A stretch of 64,000 nucleotides of DNA, taken from Ornithodoros turicata. Its lineage: Eukaryota; Arthropoda; Arachnida; Ixodida; Argasidae. Position 1 is the first letter of the stretch. Every line of letters begins with the position of its first letter. The position numbers were made by a program, and so were the translations under genes. The DNA lies in the NCBI RefSeq assembly GCF_037126465.1, contig NC_088202.1:31542213-31606212 (forward strand), in the 5' to 3' direction. Shown piece by piece: positions 23,991-33,307 of this stretch. Below the pieces are notes generated by a model, which did not search any database, had not been told where the DNA came from, and saw only the letters and a list, made by a program, of their open reading frames with translations.

Positions 23991-25216
23991 TCACAACACT
24001 GATTTGTGGATATAACTTACATATTTATATTATGCAATACTTTTCTCACATCAGCAATGTGCAGGGAAAAATTAAATAGAGCTGTGAAGCCTGCGAATTT
24101 GAGTTGTTATATTTGTGACCCATTAATAGGTGTTGATTCTGGCACAGGAAGGAGTGCCACTCTCCTCAGTTAGTGTCAGCTACTGAAGGGGTACAAGACA
24201 ACATTATTGAGCATAGTTTGGCGGTATACTGCTCCGGTAGGGATAATACCTTAGAGGGGCTATATGCAAAAGAAACTGATGTAGCCTGCTGGATCAAGCA
24301 CATCCTTCTCGCAATACTACCGAGGTACGCGGGACTGCCGTTTCGTGCGGTGCCGACAATTTCCGTACACATCACTTTTGGCTATTATCAACAAAGTAAT
24401 ACCTACATTTCAATACTGCGCGTATCCAGTGCTTTGGACACCGTTGCCGCTAACAGTTGACTGCGTGACGGTCGACATCTTTTAGTTTGAGCTGCGTCCG
24501 GCGCCGTCCCATACATATCGTGCTCGCAGAACGTCTCTTACCTCATATGCATCGTGAACGAAACGTGCGGAGTACACGCACGCGTGTGACAATCAGACCT
24601 TTTGTTGAAGGTGCTTCGAGTATGTGACTCGACCCAACGGGAACTTTCGTCACATTGTCGTCGACAAAAGAGTTGTTATACACCCGGGTTACGTTTCCAC
24701 CACTTCCATACGGAATATTCTTTTCGCAGGTAAGACGAACTAGAAGTGCTCAAAATACCGAACGATACGAGACAAGTTAGTAAATAAGCGTCAACTGCCT
24801 TTATTAGGTGGAGTCATCCACGTAAACTCCCGCTCGAAATGAAGATGCGAGACGTATTGACATTGTTGTTCGGCCACATTTTACAATATGCGTCTTTCGT
24901 TTGACCAGACCACATGCAGCAAATTTATTGCCGTCGCCGTGATCCTCGAGCACCTTTTGGAAGTCGTCTGCTCTCACCGCTGCAAAAAGGCGCGAGAGCA
25001 GACGAATTGTTCATCCAATAAGCGATCTGCCACCGTAGCGGATATCGCTGTTGACAACAGAAATCGCAATGCGCTGGCGCTGTTCTTATCAACTTAATTC
25101 GTTTATTTAGTAACCGTGACGATTCTGGACGAGCGAATTCACAGTATTACGTTTTCAGCAATGAGGAATCGAATGGTACGCTTTGTGGATGGGCCAGGGT
25201 GTACGAGACCGTCCCT
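23991..25216. other. Right arm of the nested TTAA element, no recognised gene
   Basis: Open frames at 24173-24460 (95 codons) and 24888-25097 (69 codons) have no recognised domain. The first includes a hydrophobic stretch, CWIKHILLAILPRYAG. They could be decayed transposase pieces. Confidence 0.3.
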
Positions 25217-25254
25217 TTAAGTAAACAGCATAGACATACGGAAATAATGAGAAA

Positions 25255-25865
25255 GAAAACGATCAACAGCTAGCATTAATAGAGAGCCAAAACAATGCAC
25301 AATCCAACATGTAAACAACAGACACATGCAGGAAAATAATTGAAAAATAATCTATCAAAACGAGATACATGCACGGATGAATAGCAGAGAAACACCTTGA
25401 ACAGCACACCATCCACACGTAAACAATAGCACACACGCAAGGAAACAATGAGAAACACGCTCAACAGCTAATAGAGAACCAAAACCCGTCACATAAACAA
25501 GAGGTACACAAAGGATAAATAATTGAAAAATAATCTTTCAAAACGAGAAACATGCACGGAGCTAACGCTGAATAGCACAGAAACCCTCTAAACTGCGCAT
25601 CGGCCAACGTGGAAACAAGAGACAGGAAAATATCATTGAAACAAGATCAACAGCTAATAGAGAACCAAACAAATGCACCAAAGCAAACAAGAGGTACAGA
25701 AAAGAAAATAATTGAAAAACAATCTATCAAAACGATGAACATGTATGGATGAATACCAGAGAAACGCTTTGTACGATGCATCTACATGTAAACAACACAC
25801 AGGAAAATAATAGCGAAACAAACTATCAAACATTAATAAATTGAAATGGAAATAATATATCTTTT
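25255..25865. repeat. Direct repeats of about 185-205 bp, three copies
   Basis: CAACAGCTA...ATAGAGARCCAAA recurs at about 25263, 25465 and 25648, and AATAATTGAAAAATAATCTA with CAAAACGAGA follows each. The copies are diverged and belong to the Polinton-like element's own AT-rich sequence. Minus-strand frames of 60-80 codons through this block are by-products of the repeat. Confidence 0.7.
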
Positions 25866-27168
25866 CAACTATCATAAAATCAACCTTGCGACCTAACAAT
25901 ATAGAATTTTCATCCTACTCGGGCACTATAAATATTACCTTGACAAAGGTATCCAAACACGCAGCACAGCTGAGCTTTACACAGTACAACCAGACTGGAG
26001 CCCGGCGGGGTCAATCTCTCCCCCTATACAGCCCAAAGTGAAGAATCCGCACATCCTTGGCAATCGATGGAGTGGGGAAACCCTCTCCCTTTTTCACAGT
26101 CTTTCCTCCAAAAGGAAATATTCTTAGGATCGATGTACAGAGGCGAAATTTTTTATTGATCGCAAATAGACATTGGAATTATTCGATTCTCAAGAACACA
26201 ATAAGAATTCTATCAAAAAACAATAGAACGCAAAAAATCTAAGAATAGACTTTTATGTCACTGCAAACTGGTTTTAGAGAAACATTAGCTAAGCAAACGA
26301 GAAATATTATCGGCGCAAACAATACTCAACCAAAACGAGAAACGATGCATTTTAATGTACTTCAAATCTGACACAACTGTTATGCATACATTATTCTCAA
26401 CTCACAAAATATCGATCGAGTGAATATCTGAAGCAAAAAGAGAAAGTCAAATTTATTCAATGATAGAAACAATACTCATTCGAAAACGAGAATCAAATTT
26501 AATTACATCGTTTTATGACAACTTTGCAATAGTAATTTCTACACGAAGAAGCCACAAACAACTCATCTGAAATGCAAATTAATGTAAAAGTTTGCTACAG
26601 TGAAAATCAATGCACACAACTTAAAAATACATTCCCAACTAGTAGAATATTTTTATTAATATCAAACGAGTGATCATCTGAAACAAAGTCAAAAGCAGTA
26701 ATTAATTTAGACAAACATTTTTTCGTAACCACGCAGCGCAAATATACATCACAGAAACATGTCTTTTCCATTCAGGGCCCACTAGTGGAAACGAAGTGAG
26801 AGAGGGAAGCTGAGTTCCCATACACGTTCGTTAAGGTTACGCCCGCAGGGAGTAGGGGAATCCAACAATGGTCTTGGTATACAATGTATAGTTGAAAGCC
26901 ATAAACTGACTCCCGCAAGTCAAGTTAGGGAAGGAGGGTCTCTAGCGCTGTCTTGTACGTAGAATCATTGAAAGCACACGTTTTTTCCTTACACATCACA
27001 TCTTTTTGTAAATTGAATTTCATAATTCTAACGTCAGGTGGATACTAATAACATTCTAAACGCGATAACATAATACATTTTTAATAAATAAAATTAGCAC
27101 CGATATGAATTAATTAAGTGTCGAGGCACACTACAAATCAGAAGAGACAATTGCTATACAATGAAGAG
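25866..27168. other. AT-rich non-coding sequence upstream of the small ORFs
   Basis: There is no domain-bearing frame. The string CAAAACGAGA and its variants recur. The stretch just before the first ORF (27060-27117) is strongly A+T-rich, with TAATAAATAAAA, and could hold a promoter. I cannot define a start site. Confidence 0.4.
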
Positions 27169-27600
27169 ATGGACGGATTTTGTACTCGTTACCATAGGTC
27201 ATGGGAGGACCTGATAAAAAGCTGCTTCAAAAAGGAGGAGCCTCGAAACGATTCAATTATCGCTGCATTTCGACACGTCCTAGACATGGTCGTATTCGGA
27301 GATATGGCGCAAATTATGGAATTCAAGATGCGAGAACTTGTATGCCGAATCTACAATAGTTATAAAAATAATTGCACGTCAACATCGGAAGGACCAGTGG
27401 GATTGATGGTGGAGTTTTTGAGGTTTCCTAACGAAGAATTGAAATACACTAGACCAAACGTAATTGTAATCATTGCAATGGGCATTGCATTAATCAAGAA
27501 AGCAATCAGATCAAATTATCATATACAAGCAGTCTATATCGCACGATTCATTATGGATTTGTTGAGATTACACCTAACGGGTGAAATGGAAAGTACATAA
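27169..27600 (+). CDS. Unrecognised 143-aa protein of the Polinton-like element; weak Bcl-2-like layout
   Basis: The open frame begins at 27118 with a GTG, but the first in-frame ATG is 27169, which I take as the start. The frame is intact. Numbering from the GTG, it shows an amphipathic N-terminal region, then VLDMVVFGDMAQIM (residues 54-67) in which Leu-x4-Gly-Asp is reminiscent of a BH3 motif. After a polar loop comes a hydrophobic helix NVIVIIAMGIALIKKAI (114-130) with a central Gly like a BH1 helix, and a second helix HIQAVYIARFIMDLLRLHL (135-153). Viral Bcl-2 homologues are usually 150-180 residues. I offer this only as a hypothesis because the classical BH1 NWGR and BH2 W motifs are missing. 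It lies 65 bp upstream of a second ORF on the same strand. Confidence 0.5.
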   Translation: MDGFCTRYHRSWEDLIKSCFKKEEPRNDSIIAAFRHVLDMVVFGDMAQIMEFKMRELVCRIYNSYKNNCTSTSEGPVGLMVEFLRFPNEELKYTRPNVIVIIAMGIALIKKAIRSNYHIQAVYIARFIMDLLRLHLTGEMEST

Positions 27601-27665
27601 AAAATCTTATCACGTGATATATTCCACGCTAGAGCCTCTACACATTTATTTTATTCTACCAGTCA

Positions 27666-28052
27666 ATGATGTCGAATGAACAGAAGTTCAATATTGTCGT
27701 GCAAGGTCTGATGTATCATCACTTATTGAAACTCAAGAAACATATCAATTGCAGTGGACCACAGGACGATTTTCATCTAATACTCTATTGTACGCCATTC
27801 AAGAATCTTCATACAAAGAAAGGATACATCAATAAGAGACTGTGCAAGTTCATCCCTACAAAGTGCAAGTTGTTGAAGCAATACACACACGGCGACAACA
27901 TATCACCCGCGTTAATCAATGCTGGATTCAAGCGCCCAATAATCAGAATAAACTACTTGATGTCTTCGGAATTCATCAATCAAGACAACAAACGAAAACT
28001 TCAGAGTTTGGATAGAACTGTAATTTATCGAGATAAACATGTGTATAAATGA
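27666..28052 (+). CDS. Unrecognised 128-aa basic protein of the Polinton-like element
   Basis: An intact frame from ATG at 27666 (a second ATG follows directly) to TGA at 28050-28052. The product is Lys/Arg-rich, with KLKKHINCSG near the N-terminus, a Cys/Lys patch CKFIPTKCKLLKQY and a C-terminus rich in charged residues. I recognise no domain, membrane segment or signal peptide. Tight spacing to the ORF upstream and the same orientation suggest a co-expressed pair belonging to the mobile element rather than host genes. It could be a nucleic-acid-binding or structural protein; that is a guess from charge alone. Confidence 0.5.
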   Translation: MMSNEQKFNIVVQGLMYHHLLKLKKHINCSGPQDDFHLILYCTPFKNLHTKKGYINKRLCKFIPTKCKLLKQYTHGDNISPALINAGFKRPIIRINYLMSSEFINQDNKRKLQSLDRTVIYRDKHVYK

Positions 28053-28550
28053 AATAATAATTGTATTCTTTGTCATCATTGTAATGTATTCTACACATCG
28101 CAACGAAAACAGCTTATGATTAGATTGAAGATTGCTAAGGAGACGCTTATTCCACACTATGTACAGTGCTGGACAAAAGTTTACAGAACGCGCGAGCGGC
28201 GTATTTTCTCTGGAAAGAGACACCCTAGCGGCGAGCGGAAGCGGGCGAGTCCACTCGTTCAGAGGGATGGAACAGTGCGCTTGTAACGATCCACCGTGGT
28301 TGTAGTGATAACTTTGCTTCTGAGTGTAAGGAACGCCAAAATGGTTTCGTTTTCGGTCTACTGCACCGAGTGGGAGTAGCTATCGCGGGAAGGAAGTCTC
28401 TCCGCTATCGGAGAGATAACAGGGCGATAAGATGAATTCAGGTGACAACGGGCTGCAGTGCCTAGCTTTTTTTCTTAGACAAAAACAGAAGAAAAGAGCG
28501 TGTACCCTTGAACACACACACACAAAAGAGGCGGGGGAGACGATACTGTC

Positions 28551-28870
28551 TCAATACTTTGTCGGCCCCCCTTTCGCAGCAGCAACTGAGGCGCACAGGA
28601 AGGGAAGCGTATTGCCGACGGACAAGGTCCACGTCTTCAAGTAGGACCACTCTGCTTCTATAAATTCCCAGAGTGCGTCATTGCTCCTTGTAGGCGTCCG
28701 TCTCTTGCTCATCCTATACTTCACGATGCCCCAGACGTTTTCGATAATGTTTAAGTCCGGGCTCTGCGCAGGCCATGTCACCTGGATTACGCTGAGGTCG
28801 TCGAGAAAGCGTTGGACAGTTTTACTACGATGGACGGAGCAGCCATCGCCTGGAAATGGTAGCACCCATC
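28551..28870 (-). pseudogene. C-terminal half of a Tc1-like transposase, left arm
   Basis: On the minus strand the frame reads HRSKTVQRFLDDLSV, then WPAQSPDLNIIENVWGIVK, the typical DDE region of Tc1-like transposases (SPDLNPIENVW with the last catalytic acidic residue nearby), then LWEFIEAEWSYL. The N-terminal DNA-binding region and first catalytic Asp region are absent or scrambled. Confidence 0.82.
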
Positions 28871-29189
28871 CGAGAACGGCCCGTCCAGAGCATAGGGGAG
28901 CAGCGTCCTCTCGAGGACCTCTGCGTACGCCATGGAATTGAAGCGACCTTGCAGTCGTACCAAAGGCCCGAGTCCGTCGTACGACCTTTGCTAGATACCT
29001 GCCCCAGTATGTCCACAGAGTGTTGTCCAGTGGGCGGCACACGGTAAGCGTCTGGGGCACCCTGTCGTACGACGGACTCGGGCCTTTGGTACGACTGGAA
29101 GGGTGCTTCAGTTCCATGGCCTACGCAGGTCATCGAGAGGATGCTGCTCCCCTATGCTCTGGATAGGCCATTCTCGGATGGGTCTACCA

Positions 29190-29388
29190 TTTCCAGCAAG
29201 ATGGCAGCTCCGTCCACCGTAGCAAAACTGTCCAACGCTTTCTAGACGACCTCAGCGTAATGCAGCAGACATGGCCTGTGCAGAGCCCGGACTTAAACAT
29301 AATCGAAAACGTCTGGGGCATCCTGAAGAATAGGATGAGAAGAGATGGACGCCTACAAGGAGCAAGGACGCACTCTGGGAATTTATAG
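29190..29388 (+). pseudogene. C-terminal half of a Tc1-like transposase, right arm
   Basis: The plus strand gives SVHRSKTVQRFLDDLSV and WPVQSPDLNIIENVWGILK, the inverted twin of the left arm. The two arms differ at a number of positions (for example WPAQ versus WPVQ and a changed C-terminus), so the duplication is not recent or conversion has been incomplete. Confidence 0.8.
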
Positions 29389-30016
29389 AAGTAGAGTGGT
29401 CCTTGCTACGTGAAGACGTGGACCTTGTCCGTCGGCCATACTCTTCCCTTCCTGTGCGCGTGGCGTCAGTTATTGCTGCGAAAGGGGGGCCGACAAAGTA
29501 TTGAAAGAGTATCGTATCCCCCGCATCTTTTTTTTTATGTGTGTGTTCAAGGGTACACGCTCTTTTCTTCTGATTTTGTCTAAGAAAAAAAGAAAAAAAA
29601 AACAGGCACTGCAGCCCGTTGTCACCTCAATTCTTCGTAGCGCCGTGTTATCTCTCCGATAGCGGAGAGACTTCCTTCCCGCGATAGCTACTCCCACTCG
29701 GTGCAGTAGACCGAAAACGAAACCATTTTGGCGTTCGTTACACTCAAAAGCAAAGTTACCACTACTACCACGGTGGGTCACCACAAGCGCACTGTTCCAT
29801 CCCTGTGATCGAGTGGACTCGCCTGCTTCCGCTCTCCGCTAGGGTGTCTCTGCCCAGAGAAAATACGCCGCTCGCGCGTTCCGTAAACTTTTGTCCAGCA
29901 CTGTACAAGGATCTTCGTATGGAATCAGCACCGGCAATCAAAGAGATTTTACACGACCACACTCTATACAACACCGACGCCCAAAAGAAAGAATTGTAGA
30001 AGAATCGCTAATATAA

Positions 30017-30424
30017 ATTTAGAGGCATGTTACATCAATCTTTGTTTACAAAAAGAGGATCACTAATATTTTGCGAAAGCTTACTTTATGAATTAAATTG
30101 CACGGTGTGTATATTTTCTCAAACGATTGGACAGTTGACAATACTATATTGAAAGGAATCTATTATCATATGACGCGATGCAAGTGATGGACAAGCATGA
30201 TACGCAGGCGGAGTCTACAATTCTAATCATCATAACATGCGGTACACAGTTCCAATAAGATTTTGGGAGAATCGAATCACACAACTGTCATCAGAATTGT
30301 TTAACCACTATACAATGAGGATGAGCACTATGCATAAGATACGTAATTATAATATTAAGAAATATTTACTTATTATAATTACTTATTATAATTATAATAC
30401 TTATTATAATTACTTATTATAATT
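30017..30424. other. AT-rich right interior of the Polinton-like element
   Basis: A 61-codon frame starts at ATG 30237, and a preceding short frame overlaps its start, but no domain is recognised. The stretch 30356-30424 is an ACTTATTATAATT tandem repeat that also supplies the end of that frame. Confidence 0.4.
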
Positions 30425-31153
30425 AGCCCCTCACCGCGCGCTGAAAAAAATTATAAAAAATCGCTAGAGAAGTCGGCCCAGCTATTGTTCTTGAAGTTAC
30501 ATACATGTACCAGAACTTTGTAATTAAAACTCCACTATGGTGCTCATGTATAATAATGTGAAACTTTTTATAATAAAACTTGTAATTTTGATTGTAATCA
30601 TATTGATTAAAATATCTTCTTTGATTAAATGTGCTATCCCTTCTGCTTAATTGAAAACTTCCACTAATAATAAAAAATGTTGCATATGATGTGTGATACC
30701 CTTCAATGCTATTGCATCATGCCTGTAATAAGTATAATCTTTGTTTGGTGTGTTGTGTTTCTTCTGCATCAGGTTTTTTGGCTAAATTTTTCTCCTTCAC
30801 ACAGAGTCATAACATAATTTCTGACATTAATGACTTTCATAAATATATTTTCACTTGTACTTTTGTGTATGGCTATCCTTTGTATGTAAGCAGCCTACTG
30901 CACACCTGTTGTAGATGAAAATAAAATTAGGATTGAAGTCGGCACAGATTGAAAAATGACGAAAGAAGTCGGCCCAGGCTGAAAAATGTGAGAGGGTAAG
31001 CACGCACGCGGCCCTCCCCCCGCCGATAAGCGCGCGGACAACCCTCCGCACACGCGCCGCGCAGGGAAAAATACGCGAGTGAAGTCGGCCCAGGGAGGCA
31101 CTGGCATAGAACAAACTCGCCACCGGTCTCACACGGCATGACTGAATACTACT
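30425..31153 (-). repeat. Right terminal inverted repeat of the Polinton-like element
   Basis: It is the inverted partner of 16634-17365, about 729 bp, ending TGAATACTACT at 31153. It contains the motif GAAGTCGGCCCAG at about 30470, 30966 and 31081. Confidence 0.85.
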
Positions 31154-31159
31154 CCCCTT
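31154..31159 (+). repeat. Right 6-bp target duplication CCCCTT
   Basis: Exact match to 16628-16633. The CR1-like LINE resumes directly after it. Confidence 0.85.
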
Positions 31160-31777
31160 GTTCAAAAATGGGAAACGTGACTTGTTGACGAACTACCGTC
31201 CTATTTCGGTTTTGCCGATAATTTCTCAAATACTGGAAAAGCATGTGTGTAGAATTGCTAATTCTTTTCTTGAAAATTTGGATTACTTTCGGATAATCAG
31301 TATGGTTTTGTAAAAGCTAAAGGTACTATACCGTTATTTGGAAGACTTGTGTGAACCATGTTTACGAGGCTTTGGACAATAACATCGTTACGGTAGCGCT
31401 CCCAGTCGACTTATCTAAAGCGTTCGATGTTATCAATCACGCTCAGCTCTTGAGAAAATTAGAAGCTATTGGGTTTAGAGGAGCCTTTTACAATGGGTTT
31501 CATTCATAGCTACAGAATAGAACGCAAAGGGTGAAAATAAGAGATACCACGAGCAGGCCTGTTTCCATACGTGCTGATGTCCCGCAAGGATCTTGCTTGG
31601 CTCCGCTCCTCTTTGATATATACGTCAACGACCTTCCAAGAGTTAGAAAAGGCGCACACATCTTTCATTACGCTGACGACACTTTGCTTCTAACAAGTCA
31701 CGTTTCTTACACGCAGGCTGTAGAGTGTTTACAAGCCAACATTCGTTTGGTAATGGATTGGTTTAGTGGCAATTCCA
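31160..31777 (+). pseudogene. CR1-like LINE RT core, second piece
   Basis: After the duplication the sequence reads NYRPISVLPIISQILEKHV (RT motif 1 region), a decayed stretch, LPVDLSKAFDVINHAQLLRK (motif A), then DVPQGSCLAPLLFDIYVNDLP (motif B) and FHYADDTLLLTSH with an intact YADD. Several frameshifts lie between 31250 and 31530. It ends at 31777 at the CA duplication of the CACT-ended element. Confidence 0.8.
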
Positions 31778-32197
31778 CACTCTAAACCCAGTGACGGATA
31801 GGTGCCGTCTGATGAACTGACGAGTTGATCCAGATGAGCTCAAGATGAGTTCAAGGGGCACGCGGTGCCTGCGAAAGCTGCGGGTTCCCTGTGCCCCCTG
31901 AAACAACTGGTACGATATCCCTGCTGACGCCAGGCGCCACAGTGTACCGGACGTATTAAAGGGTTACTTGTACCACTAATACGCGAAACACATTGCGCCT
32001 GTCGAGTTCCTTAACAGAAAAATTACCTCCACGCTTCGCAAAAAAAGAAAGGAAGAAAATGCTCCAAGCACGTCGAGCATGAAACACCAAATTTTATTCG
32101 CTTGCACATACCTTTAGATTGCATCCAGTACATCATCGTTTGCCGAATGGAAAGCATACACGGTTCACTAATCCCAACACACACATATGCAGCACAC

Positions 32198-33105
32198 GGG
32201 GGACTGCGGGGGGGGGGGGGGGGGGGGGGTGCGGGGGCCCTTGCCCATCCCCGGAACATGAACTAGGGGGGGGGGCGCAGCCTCCCCCGGGAAGTCCCGC
32301 TAAGAGACTGACACCAACCTTTGAGGCTCGGCGCGCCCGGGTCAAAAGAGCGAAGAGGCACCAGTCCCAAAAATGCATCTTGCAATTTGTAAAATATGTA
32401 TCCGCCCACCATACTCTTCATCACAGTAGAAGGTGAGGCGAAGAAACACAGAGGATGACACAACACATAGCTGAATTTCGCCCAGAGCAAGCAGATCAAT
32501 GAAACGAGGCAGTCGAAAAGGTACCAGCAGCTGGCCAGTGAGGTGTAACGGTAGGATCTTCGGAACACATATCCGTTGGGAGCGGGTTCAACTCCCACTG
32601 CTCCATTTCATTGACCATATTCATTATATTGTGCGCATTTCGGGTCAAACACCGAGGATTCAATGCATTTTGTTCCTTTTGCACTCAGTTTTCAAAGACG
32701 TAATGCCTTCAGTTGTGCACATGTTCATTGCTTACGTTCTCACTGTTTTTTCCTTTTTTTTCTGTCCTTCGTTCGTCTTATTTCTATACCAGTTCTGCAT
32801 ACATGATAGGATCAAGCCAGAGTGTGTGATTCTTCAGCTTTAGTTTTGTGTTCTTCATTTCTCTTTTCCTTTTCTTTTCTTTTGCTTTCTTCTTGTCTTT
32901 GCCTTTTTTTGTCTTCCCCCTTTCACTTTTTTTTTTTGAAATAACAAGCCGACATCCATCTGGCTTACGTTTCCTTTCTTTTTTTTCGTAGTAAACATAT
33001 CCCCCCCACCCCCACCCCCAGCCAGAGTACTTACTTCGCGGTGCGCCCCCCCCCCCCCCCGGGAAAATGAAAACTCTCCGCCTCTGCATCCGATGATCCG
33101 ATGCA
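32198..33105. repeat. Insert inside copy A with G- and C-homopolymers and a tRNA-like segment
   Basis: This block is absent from copy B. It starts with a G run (32210-32230), passes a second G run (32267-32276), and ends with C runs (33001-33021 and 33045-33060). Between about 32540 and 32607, GTAACGGTAGGATC and GGTTCAACTCC resemble tRNA A and B boxes, so a tRNA-derived SINE may be included. The remainder is CT-rich. Confidence 0.45.
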
Positions 33106-33307
33106 CCCGCAGTCCTCCAAACGCCGAACACACAATCCTCGAAACTTCGAACAGGCTGGCACTGAAAGCTCAATGAAGATCCTTAGTGACGAACACAACG
33201 GTTCCTCAAACGAAATGGCAGAGGAACAATTGTCCAACAAGTGGCAACAGACACCAATTCCATGTGAGAAGCAGTTGCGATCTTGCACGCGTATGTGTGA
33301 CCGTTGA
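33101..33307 (+). other. Short open frame shared by both copies of the CACT element
   Basis: HPQSSKRRTHN, then NFEQAGTESSMKILSDEH and SNEMAEEQLSNKWQQTPIPC, ending at a TGA. Copy B has the same frame at 46129-46347 with several amino-acid changes and no frameshift. It could be a captured host exon or an old element-coded segment. Confidence 0.35.

Larger units (their letters stand above)
18397..25220. mobile_element. TTAA-flanked nested DNA transposon, 6.8 kb, Kolobok-like ends
   Basis: TTAA at 18397-18400 and at 25217-25220 flank the inverted ends AGGGACGGTCTCGTACA (18401 onward) and its reverse complement (ending 25216). TTAA duplications occur in piggyBac and Kolobok elements. Termini of the form AAAGGGAC are more like Kolobok than the CCC ends of piggyBac, but I rate this tentative. 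The interior holds short acidic and basic open fragments at 18.7-19.3 kb, a 4.3-kb satellite array, a small hairpin element and unrecognised sequence to 25.2 kb. No intact transposase was found. Confidence 0.58.
28162..29905. mobile_element. Foldback Tc1/mariner-like element, 1,740 bp
   Basis: The ends CAGTGCTGGACAAAAGTTTA (28164 onward) and their reverse complement (ending 29903) are flanked by TA on both sides, the Tc1/mariner target. The inverted similarity does not stop at ordinary TIRs: almost the whole left arm (28164 to about 28985) is repeated inverted in the right arm (about 29065-29903), leaving a core of about 80 bp. It is therefore two partial Tc1-like copies head to head. Confidence 0.88.
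28116..30016 (+). pseudogene. Possible third small ORF, split by the foldback Tc1-like element
   Basis: An ATG at 28116 opens a frame of 16 codons up to the TA insertion site at 28162-28163. The same phase continues after the right-hand TA at 29906 and stays open to TAA at 30014-30016. Without the insert the frame would be 52 codons. A second frame over the right part alone (29906-29999) is also open. The case is weak because both halves are short, but the phase match is consistent with interruption of a small gene. Confidence 0.28.
16634..31153. mobile_element. Polinton/Maverick-like element, 14,520 bp, degenerate or non-autonomous
   Basis: The ends are AGTAGTATTCAG inward from both sides, with near-identical inverted repeats of about 730 bp and a perfect 6-bp target duplication (CCCCTT). 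Polintons are known for 15-20 kb length, TIRs of hundreds of bp, 6-bp duplications, AG...CT ends and short end repeats linked to protein-primed replication; the AGT-AGT start fits all of these. None of the Polinton core genes (PolB, RVE integrase, FtsK-type ATPase, protease, capsids) is recognisable. What remains is repeat-rich AT-biased DNA, small plus-strand ORFs at 27.1-28.1 kb, a nested 6.8-kb TTAA-flanked element and a nested foldback Tc1-like element. Removing the two nested elements leaves about 5.9 kb of own sequence. Family call is from structure only. Confidence 0.68.

Noticed and set aside
18397..25220. A piggyBac element
   Set aside because: TTAA flanks fit, but the ends start AGGGAC rather than CCC, and no piggyBac transposase is seen; Kolobok-like is a better, still tentative, label.
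25263..25899. Minus-strand frames rich in Phe, Cys and Tyr that look membrane-like
   Set aside because: They are translations of A/T-rich direct repeats, each broken at the repeat boundary.
28681..28941. Plus-strand 86-codon frame
   Set aside because: It is the antisense shadow of the Tc1-like transposase remnant on the minus strand.
16634..31153. A large composite of two solo inverted repeats by chance
   Set aside because: The exact 6-bp duplication and the LINE coding sequence resuming on the other side show a single insertion event.
32540..32607. A functional tRNA gene
   Set aside because: Box A- and B-like words are present, but I could not fold a full acceptor stem, and the segment sits in a transposon insert; a SINE head is likelier.
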